Origin: Triplophysa rosa | Taxonomy: Eukaryota > Chordata > Actinopteri > Cypriniformes > Nemacheilidae | Assembly (NCBI RefSeq): GCF_024868665.1 | Contig: NC_079906.1 | Coordinates: 10,612,833-10,676,832, forward strand | DNA: 64,000 nt | Reading direction: 5' to 3' | In this document: positions 56,367 through 64,000 of the stretch, piece by piece | How the letters are laid out: each line of letters begins with the position of its first letter | How positions within the stretch are numbered: the stretch's first letter is position 1 | Notes under the pieces: generated by a model | What the model was told of the DNA's origin: nothing | Seen by the model: only the letters and a program-made list of their open reading frames with translations | Database searches by the model: none | Position numbers and translations under genes: made by a program

Positions 56367-57034
56367 ACAAAACTTAATTTTATTTACAAAGTTATAATCG
56401 GCAATCCACAGCCACAGGCAGTTGGTTTGCGTACGCGATAGGTTGCGTTCCAAACGCGTCTTGTGCCCTTGAAAGTAACTGCAGGAAGGGTACACCGCAT
56501 GAATGGTTGTCTCGGATAAGGGAAAAAGTGTATTGTTTTTATTACTGCATTCATTATATATGATTTAAAAGGCTATATTTATGAAAACAGTTGTAAATCT
56601 CCCTCCAGAACTTAAACTTCAAAGGGTCTGACCTTCCAAGTGCGTAGGGCACATGATTGTGATTGGAATGATGTGATAATAGCGTATTAGCGTTCAGTTT
56701 CTTGCACATACCAATTGATTTGCTTTATAAAACGCCAGTTTAACGCCACAAGGGGCAGGGATTACTGTTGTGCTGAATGTATTAGCGTTTTTACTTTTAT
56801 TGATTTTACTTTCATTAATTCAACCAAATATCTTCACAAATATTTTCTTGAAAAAACATATATAAAACCAAATACTGAATTCAATATTTGTGTGCATGTT
56901 TTAATATATGACCAATTAGTAAAAGCAACAAAAACAGTATAAAAGCTAAAAAAACTAAATGCAATAAATAACAGAAATACAAAATAACAGAAGAAATGAG
57001 GATATGGTAAAAAAAAACTGGCAAAGTAGTTGAA
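56367..57034. other. Intron, nothing recognised
   Basis: AT-rich intronic DNA; short chance frames only. Confidence 0.4.
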
Positions 57035-57495
57035 GACCCATGCCATACAGAATAGTATCGCACCCTTCAAATATCTGTAGAGTCTTTAGTTTGATCAAAT
57101 CTATAAAAGACAGATACAGCTGTACGATTATTTCCCACAGCGCAGCCAATCTTGACACAGCGCAGCCAATCTTGACGCAGCGCAGCCAACCTTGATGGGG
57201 AACGTAAGAGGGTCTCGCTCATCAGCTGACGGAAGGGCAGGCAATTTCTTGCACCTTGTGTGCTTTTCCGGGAGAATTGCCCATTAAGGGACTAAGAAAA
57301 GTCGTTACGAAACGGATTTTCATGTTAAAAAAAAACTTTCCGAAACCTATACGAATGCTGGGGGAGTGTATCGAGCACAGAAATACTAAGTCATACGTCC
57401 AACTCATTTTTTGACAAGATGACCATGTCACGTATGAGAAGACATCACGTTTAACATTGTAAATAAGTCAGAATGCATGAAACAGCGTTGCATGC
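57035..57495 (-). repeat. Dispersed repeat copy B (partner of 3292-4075)
   Basis: On the minus strand it begins TTAAAGGGGGCATGCAACGC and runs through GTTTCATGCATTCTGACTT, GATACACTCCCCCAGCA, TTTCGGAAAG, GGGCAATTCTCCCGGAAAAG, three tandem 20-bp units and GGGAAATAATCGTACAGCTG. Same order as copy A, opposite strand. Confidence 0.7.
57138..57197. repeat. Three tandem 20-bp units inside dispersed repeat B
   Basis: Units CAGCGCAGCCAATCTTGACA, CAGCGCAGCCAATCTTGACG and CAGCGCAGCCAACCTTGATG. The partner element near 3597-3637 has two units. Confidence 0.9.
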
Positions 57496-58885
57496 CCCCT
57501 TTAAGCACCGTAGACCGACTACAAAAATGCTACCGTGAAAAAAAGATCACCTCTGCATGGTACTTATAAATATCACGCAAACATCTTTCCAACGTTTCTC
57601 AAATTGAGTCAAATCAGGGTTGACACGATTCTCTCTCCAGTCACTTGAGGAAAGAGAGGTGCTGCTCGACGCTAAGAGGCTGCTGCGGAGGACAGAGTGC
57701 TGTTATGCTAGCTGCACTAATGCGCGACCACGTAAAGCAGAAGAGAGCAGAGCATGCTCGAGTGGCTTCTCAGTGAGGTCCTTTCATCAAACTGAAGGTT
57801 AAGCTGTCTGAGACGTGCTGAGAGCTCTTCATTTAGGTGCGGAAAAGGTCAAAGACCTTAGACATGGCTACGGTACCAAAGAGCATTCTGGAAGGAAAAA
57901 CAATAACTGTAAAACGGTGACAAACTAAACCATCCAAATCGCATGCCGTCGACAAGTTTGATGAGAAACAAACTGCTGTGATGCATTTAAATTAACGGTT
58001 CAACAAAATTTAACGTATAACATTATTTATTCACTCTATGTTGTTTCAACAAGTGTTTTGCATCTTTTGATGTTGACAGTCCTGTGAACTATAAGGAGAT
58101 TGCAAAAGCTGAATAACAAAAAGATTTACACAGGAAAATAACACCACAGGGGTGCAAAGTGACATGAGTATGATAAAAAATGACACCTTTTGTGGTAAAA
58201 TCTTATTTTAAACGCACAAAGGTCAACAATTCCTTGACCCTCATATTATAGGCTTGTACAGTACAGAATTGCGTTTAATAAAGAACAAGTATTCAAAAGA
58301 CAACATGTCCACTTCAGGATTTTGTAGTGGCACTAGATGTCGTTCTCCATTGCATAAACCCGCAAACTTCTCAAACAGTGTGAATTTCTGTTTCTCCCAC
58401 ATCCAATTTTCCTCCCTCTTGCTCCCTAGTCAAAAATTTGCATATTACTATTACGCTATGATAACAACTGCATAATAATCTAATTAGACTAACTGCAAGA
58501 GAGCGGGCTTGAAAATTTTTATAGGCATAGCGGAGGAAGCCGTCATTATTTCACAATCGCTCTCAGAGTTTTTTATGCAATTTGGAAGAACCCTGAAATC
58601 TTGAGCTATGTGAATACATTAGTGAAGACTGTATGCACTGAAGTTTCCAATTTAGCTTTGATTTCTCTCTATAATATGCTAATGACAGCAGATAATAGTT
58701 TAGCGGCAATCATTGGGTAAAATAGTTGGAGAAGACCAAACTTGGACTGAATGCAGACAAAGTCAGGTGATGGTTACTTCAGAAAGACATTTTTCTAAAC
58801 TCCAAAAAGAAATAAATGCGTCACAGGTTAAGGAAAAGTGGGAAAGCGTGTGATATTTTTTGCCCGGAAGAGCATGAAATAATGC
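57496..58885. other. Intron, nothing recognised
   Basis: Mixed composition, no repeat ends or domains. The 57600-57830 part is GC-richer with a domain-free 60-codon frame. Confidence 0.35.
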
Positions 58886-58893
58886 CTATATGG

Positions 58894-59150
58894 CAGTGGT
58901 TCACTTTGCGGCCCCCCATATAAAGACTTGTAATCTTAAACTTAGAATTTTGATTAAACCAAAAACATATTCAGTTACACAATCCAGGAACATCAATTCT
59001 TTTGATTGGTGGTCTTATTTTTCTGATGTTTGATTGCATAAAATCTATGATACATTTCTAGATTTCATAAAATGCCACAAAATCTTTGGCCCCCCTGGAT
59101 CCGTCTTGGGGTCCCCCAGGGGGCCACGGCCCCCAGTTTGAGAACCACTG
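58894..59150. repeat. hAT-type MITE (257 bp)
   Basis: Flanks CTATATGG (58886-58893) and CTATAGGG (59151-59158) match at 7 of 8. Ends are CAGTGGTTCACTTTGCGGCC and (reverse complement) CAGTGGTTCTCAAACTGGGG. The rest is AT-rich, with CCCCCTGGATCC/GGGTCCCCCAGGGGG near the right end. Confidence 0.8.
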
Positions 59151-59151
59151 C

Positions 59152-59574
59152 TATAGGGATTATTCATCACAAACTGAATATAAATTTACTCACCCTCAAA
59201 TTATTACAAACCTGCATAAATTTCTTTGTTCTGTTGAACAAAGATATTTGGAAAAATGTTAGCAAGTTTAAAGTCTGGGACATCATTGACTACCATAGTA
59301 GGAAAAATGATTGTATATTATTTTGTTCTGTTGAACACAAAATGAGATATTTTGGAGAATGTAGGAAAGCAAACAGTTGTGGGGCACCTTTGACTACCAT
59401 TTTAATTTTTCCTACTGTGGTAGTCAATGACGTCTCGGAACTGAAAATTGCTAACATTCTTCCAAATATCTTTCTCTTTGTTCATGAGAACAAAGTAATT
59501 TTTACAGATTTGGAACAATTTGAGGGTGAGTAAATGAAGAAAGAATTTTTATTCTTGGGTGAACTATCCCTTTA
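59152..59574. repeat. Angel-like palindromic MITE, copy 10
   Basis: Long copy with an internal duplication: ATTTACTCACCCTCAAATTA, two central palindromes (GACTACCATAGTAGG; TTGACTACCATTTTAATTTT with TACTGTGGTAGTCAATGACG), TTTGAGGGTGAGTAAATGAA and GGTGAACTATCCCTTTAAC. It abuts the hAT MITE on its left. Confidence 0.8.
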
Positions 59575-60764
59575 ACAAGCAAAAAATGTGGCACACCTAA
59601 GGATCATGGGTAGTAGATCAGAGAGAAATATGCTTATTAAATAACTGCATCTGTCTTGCAATACCGCATCTCTGAAAGCAAACAGTTTTAACTCAGTATT
59701 CTTGTTTGGATTGACATTCAAATCCTGCAGCAGTAAACTAATTATAAAACAAGGAAGTTATTGACGAGAGCAAAAGGGGGTGGGGTTAAACCTCAATATT
59801 GACACTAATAGTTTGCAGCATTAATAAAAGCAGATTGAATATTTTACCTATTTAACCAATAAAATGTCAAATCCATTTTAAAAAGAATGACATTCATCAA
59901 CCATGGCATCTTATTTACATTCTTTGGGGCAGGTTTCCATTTCTTTACAGTAAGAGGTCATAGGTCAGATGCAAATGCTGACTTACATCCATTTAATCGC
60001 AAATACACTGATGGCAAAACAGTGGAAAACACATCCATATGAAGCTCTACAGCAAATACATCCAATAAAAAAACGAGGGCCACCTGCCCATAAAGTACCA
60101 AGGTGAAAGCATTTCAGTTCCATTTCTTTTTTATAATGGCACTGATGCACTGCGGACATCAGTCACAACCCCGCTGACAGGTTAACCAGTTTGGGAAACA
60201 AGGTTAACACGCTAGCCACCCGCTGACTAAAGCTGCTGCAACCAATTTTGTGTGGGATGACTGCACAAATATCGTCCCGCTCGTAACATCCACCTCGTGA
60301 CAGACCACTGCTTAATGGCTGTGATTATTTGAAATAAACCCCTTTAAATCTAAACGTGCATTTTTGCTGGAACAGCGATAAAAACACACACACGTTTTTG
60401 GCTTTTAATCCATTTTGTGCATCATTAACCGGCAGGAACTAACACCTTCCGTGTGTCAGTGCAGATTTGTAGCGTAATACATCTCTTTGACTTTATCTAC
60501 TGACTGCTCTGAGCCCCAGTCGCCTGTTACGCGGGGACTGATTGCTCTCTGTGTCCTTCTCCTCTATCTGTTTTCCCTGCTCACAACCCCTGTCCCCCTC
60601 CGCAACCGTCCCGACTTGCTGCGGGAGCACAGACATAATTCAATACAGCGCTGCAGTCACTGTTGCTTACTACTCCTGCCGAGACAAAGCTATACAGGTA
60701 CTGCTGCGTTTCAGACAAGCAAATGCATCAAAATAAGACACAAATGAACCATGAGTTCTTTGAC
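59575..60764. other. Intron, nothing recognised
   Basis: Contains an 86-codon frame at 60487-60747 with a hydrophobic stretch (LIALCVLLLYLFSLL). There is no homologue I recognise and no regulatory context, so it is treated as chance. No repeats identified. Confidence 0.35.
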
Positions 60765-61074
60765 CTTTAAAGGGATAGTTCACCCAAAAATACCCTCGAG
60801 TTGTTCCAGACCTGTATAAATTTAATTGTTTGGTTTAAGACAGAGAAAGATGTTTGGAAGAATGCTTGTAACCAAACAGTTCTTGGTCACCATTGACTAC
60901 CATAGTCTACCAAATGACAATGGTAGTCAATGGTGGCCAAGAAGTGTTGGGTTACAAGCATTCTTCCAAATATCTTTCTCTCTGTCAGAACAAAGAAATT
61001 TATACAGATTTGGAACAACTTGAGGGTGAGTAAATGATGACAGAACTTTCATTTTTGGGTGAACCGTTCCTTTA
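60765..61074. repeat. Angel-like palindromic MITE, copy 11
   Basis: CTTTAAAGGGATAGTTCACC at the left, CCCTCGAGTTGTTCCAGACC, a central TTGACTACCATAGTCTACCA / ATGGTAGTCAATGGTGGCCA palindrome, and GAGGGTGAGTAAATGATGAC with GGTGAACCGTTCCTTTAC at the right. Confidence 0.85.
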
Positions 61075-61482
61075 CATTGTTAATGTTCAGTTCATCTTAG
61101 TTTTAAAGAAAGAGCATTTCATCTCACGTTTTTCAGTTGTGGATAATACTTCACACGCTGAGCTCTGATGACAATTAGATTGGATTAAGAATGCAAATGA
61201 CTCCACTTTTGTTAAACATCGCATCTGGATTTGATTTAAGATTCAATTACCTATAAAGAACAGCTTTCTCAGTTTACTGACAAATGCACGCACTCTTTAG
61301 GGACTTCTGCGTCGGCTCAAATCAGTTTCAAACCGCTCCAAATGTTCTGATCAGAGTTTACAGCAGAATGAAAATCGTACAATGTCAAATGAAATAAATG
61401 CTGAAACACTTCTAACAACAACTTCACAACACCTGTGTTACAACTTCTAAATAATCATGCACATTCATATATATACGGTTAC
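61075..61482. other. Intron, nothing recognised
   Basis: AT-rich intronic DNA without recognised signals. Confidence 0.4.
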
Positions 61483-61630
61483 CTCGGATGTCCAAATTTC
61501 AGGAAATGAAAAAAAAAACCACGGTACTTTGTAAATGACTAAATACACTTTTTCAAACTTTTATTGGTTAGATGTTTGCAAAACCCAGTGACAAGGTTAC
61601 AAGATTCAAAGTTTCAGGAGGACGGCAGCG
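61483..61630. repeat. Second copy of the 34228-34475 small MITE
   Basis: Shares TTTTATTGGTTAGATGTTTG, CAAAACCCAGTGAC and AAGTTTCAGGAGGACGGCAG with the copy at 34228-34475 and is shorter in the middle. Confidence 0.5.
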
Positions 61631-62410
61631 ATGTCAGTGTGCAGACAAGTTTTGACTAATAAAGCACTGTTTGACCAAACAGAAAATAAAAAAGTTCACA
61701 GTACAGCATAGAGCTGGTATTAGATTCGAAGTAAAATGTGTAAAAAGAGAAGATTATTACATAATCCAAAAGTTTCGCATTCTTCAGCAAAACTCTTTTT
61801 ACTTTTTAACCAAGAGCTGTAACTGTAATTTCACATGTCTATCGTAGCCAAACTGGAACTGTAAATTATTGCTTTTCTGTCTCTTTCAAACATTTATTTT
61901 CCAACCTCTACAGTCAGATAACCCCACCAAAAAAAAAGGTCAAGGCTTGCTAGCGCATAACAGAGTTTCATTTAAAACCGGCTAATGGCTGAAAGTATCA
62001 AATACTACTGGGAACATCTTATTATGCAGACGATTAAGAAAAGTGACTCACTTAACTGCAGCACCTCAGGTAAATTTGGCCATTTTTATTTATAACCTTT
62101 CAAAAATCCCACTTCACAGTAAATGAAATATTCAATACATTCACTACTGTCACCAAAAGGAATTGCAAGGTACTTCAAAACATGTTTTCAGAACACCCCC
62201 CATATGCCAGAAACTGACAGTCCACCCATTGGTTGGGCCAAAACTGGGATATTGAATATTCTTTAACCTCAATTTCAAATTAGTCTCACATACTGTTTCA
62301 TCAACCTTTGTTTGCCCACTACAAATCATCAATACGTGCCACTCGGTGGCACTTGCCATCAATAGTAGCTGGTAACATCTGTGACCTCCGAGCAATGGTC
62401 AAACACTCAC
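61631..62410. other. Intron, nothing recognised
   Basis: Intronic DNA next to the ipo11 exon. No repeat recognised. Confidence 0.4.
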
Positions 62411-62495
62411 CAGCCTTTTCCTCTTGTCCTGTTCCGTCGGAGGCTCTTCATCGTCCGTCAGCTTCGGCTCTTCAAAGTGACTCATCAGCATGCAA
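62411..62495 (-). CDS. ipo11: Importin-11, penultimate coding exon
   Basis: 85 bp between a CCTCTAG acceptor and a GTGAGTG donor (minus strand). Its first base completes an Asp codon (GA from the upstream exon plus T), then 28 codons follow: CMLMSHFEEPKLTDDEE and PPTEQDKRKRL. Ends in phase 0, as required by the last exon at 37344. The acidic EEPKLTDDEEPPTEQDKRK stretch is a distinctive part of the vertebrate importin-11 C-terminal region. No frame disruption. Confidence 0.92.
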
Positions 62496-63628
62496 CTAGA
62501 GGACAGGAAACCAGAGAGGTTGTTAGGTGGAGAAGCACGCGTGCATGCGTGTAAAAGCGAGCTGGCACGAAGCAGAGAAATGACATTCATGTTACACATC
62601 ATTTTTTAAATTGCCGTCCTTTTCCTTGCGCACCGACTGTGTAAACTCTCACTCCATTTATGAATGCTATTTTGACACTCCGCTGAAGTATGTATGAGAT
62701 TGTGTATCCACCCGGCCTGGAAATGATAAAATGCCTCCGGTAAGAGTATGGCACCTCATCCTAAAGTCATGAATTATTGGCCGCCCTGCATATCATTCAC
62801 GTTTCATGAGCAGCTTACGACACCAAGCGAACAATAAAAAACAATGACACGGTATAGTGATACAGTATGATGGTGTAATGAGGCGTCTTATATTTAAAGC
62901 ATTAACCTTGTGTACAAAATGAAATTGCTTACAGACACGCTTTCCATTGCTTCAGTGTTATGTATCAGATGGGAAAACGCTAAAATGTTAACCACCAAAA
63001 ATGCTTTTAAAATCTTTTAAATTATTTCTGTAGTGTCCAGTCTTTTCTTTATAGAGAAAATAGGCTCAAAATCTTGCCTACATGAATTTTAAAAAGAAAA
63101 AAGCAGCACACAAAATGATGCTGGTCATAAAGTCATAATGTAAAAAAGGCATACATTTTGTTTCCGTATGCAAATACTGTGCGTCAAAAAAGCGAGATTT
63201 CAGTTTTTGTCCCTGTTATATTTATCACACATAATTGTACAAAATGTAAAACACTTTGAGTCCTACTGTATGTGTTTTTGTCAAATGAAATACAGTTTAT
63301 TGACTTAATCGCTTAAAATGTTCGATGAAATATTATACAGAAATACTAAATACGTTATCAATTATGTGAAGATAAAATCTCACTGCTTAAAATGAACATT
63401 TTTCGTTTCCATTATCAGTCTAGTGAATCTGCAATGTTTCGTGAATCACTACTATAAGTATAAAACAGACATTCCATTAAATAATCTCTCTTGATGTCAA
63501 GTGTGATTTTGGTGGTGCCAGCATTGAGGAGGTGCCATTAAACACTGTAACATGACAGTGTGTGCCATTGGTTCCAGGTCATTAGGCAGGAGAAGAGTCA
63601 TTAGAGAGAAAGAGAGAATGAAGCTTAC
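62496..63628 (-). other. ipo11 intron (1133 bp)
   Basis: Bounded by GTAAGC on the 5' side and a pyrimidine-rich CTGTCCTCTAG on the 3' side (minus strand). No mobile element recognised within it. Confidence 0.75.
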
Positions 63629-63724
63629 TCTTTAAAGGTGCTGGTCTCAGGGTCTTCTGTCATAACATCGTGCAGTGCCTCCACGCTGATGTTAACAATC
63701 CCGCAGAACTTGTCCTGGATCACG
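63629..63724 (-). CDS. ipo11: Importin-11, antepenultimate coding exon
   Basis: 96 bp between a TTTCTCAG acceptor and a GTAAGC donor on the minus strand. The first base ends a Ser-type codon; then VIQDKFCGIVNISVEALHDV and MTEDPETSTFK are read, and the last two bases (GA) begin the Asp codon completed in the next exon. IQDKFCGI and SVEALHDVMTEDPET match my knowledge of the importin-11 C-terminal HEAT-repeat region. The three exon lengths (96, 85, 165) and phases join into one open frame, which strongly supports the model. Upstream exons are beyond the window. Confidence 0.92.
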
Positions 63725-64000
63725 CTGAGAAATGATCACAGTGGAAAACGTTAGTCCTTTTATTATACAAAACTCTAAGAGATGCATATGAGCAATGACA
63801 CTACTGTCACAGGCATATTATTTAATATTTTGGGTTATTCGCACCTCATCTTTGCATGGCTGCGGACAGGAGTGTTAAAATACCCAAACGCCTGTAGCCA
63901 ATGCTAAAATTAATACTACAGCTTTGTGAACCTGCAAGTGAAAATTGAGCCGAAATTTGAACGTCATTGTACATAAAATCCTTCTACATGATGTAAATAA
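63725..64000 (-). other. Upstream ipo11 intron (partial)
   Basis: Intronic sequence running off the window; nothing else recognised. Confidence 0.6.

Noticed and set aside
57138..57197. CRISPR-like direct repeats
   Set aside because: Units are immediately adjacent with no spacers, in a vertebrate transposon-derived repeat.
60487..60747. 86-codon frame with a hydrophobic segment, possible small membrane protein
   Set aside because: No homologue recognised, second overlapping frame of similar size, no context.

Overview
This is 64 kb of vertebrate nuclear DNA, most likely from a cyprinid-type teleost fish. Coding sequence is sparse (about 1.3 kb), exons carry consensus splice sites, and the rest is packed with transposon types typical of carp and zebrafish relatives: palindromic MITEs whose ends resemble Angel elements, Tc1 elements, hAT elements with 8-bp target duplications, tRNA-derived SINEs and an L2/CR1-type LINE tail. 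The species cannot be named from the sequence alone.

Two host genes are supported. At the left edge (1-986, + strand) is the 3' part of the single-exon serotonin receptor 1A gene (htr1a), from transmembrane helix 2 to the stop, followed by a short 3' UTR with two AATAAA signals. At the right, on the minus strand, lie the last three coding exons of importin-11 (ipo11): 63629-63724, 62411-62495 and 37344-37508. Their reading phases join exactly and the final intron is 24.9 kb. The genes converge tail to tail, the same arrangement as IPO11-HTR1A in human, so this is conserved synteny. No functional link between the two genes is implied.

Region by region: 987-37343 is the intergenic interval. 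It holds a SINE, a nested stack at 3.2-6.5 kb (Tc1-type end, TTAA-flanked repeat, 2.1-kb hAT), Angel-like copies, a hAT carrying a LINE (9.5-11.9 kb), a nested pair at 13.0-14.9 kb, a Tc1/foldback/Tc1 composite at 20.5-22.4 kb, and a local direct duplication at 27.2/28.3 kb. The last ipo11 intron (37509-62410) is the richest in mobile DNA: a TTAA-flanked element with a broken THAP-like segment (40.2-41.5 kb); a PIF/Harbinger-like element holding a nearly perfect 1.66-kb foldback and a degraded LTR (43.1-45.5 kb); a three-unit tandem array (46.6-47.2 kb); several hATs; a solo LTR (48.8 kb); a second large foldback (49.3-50.3 kb); and an apparently intact DD37E Tc1/mariner element (54.7-56.3 kb) inserted into an Angel copy.

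The strongest leads are the DD37E transposon with intact ORF, ends and TA duplication; the foldback whose two arms carry the same 74-codon reading frame; and the full and deleted forms of the TTAA element. I saw no evidence of a new enzymatic or defence system. Repeat family names come from motif recognition, not a database search.
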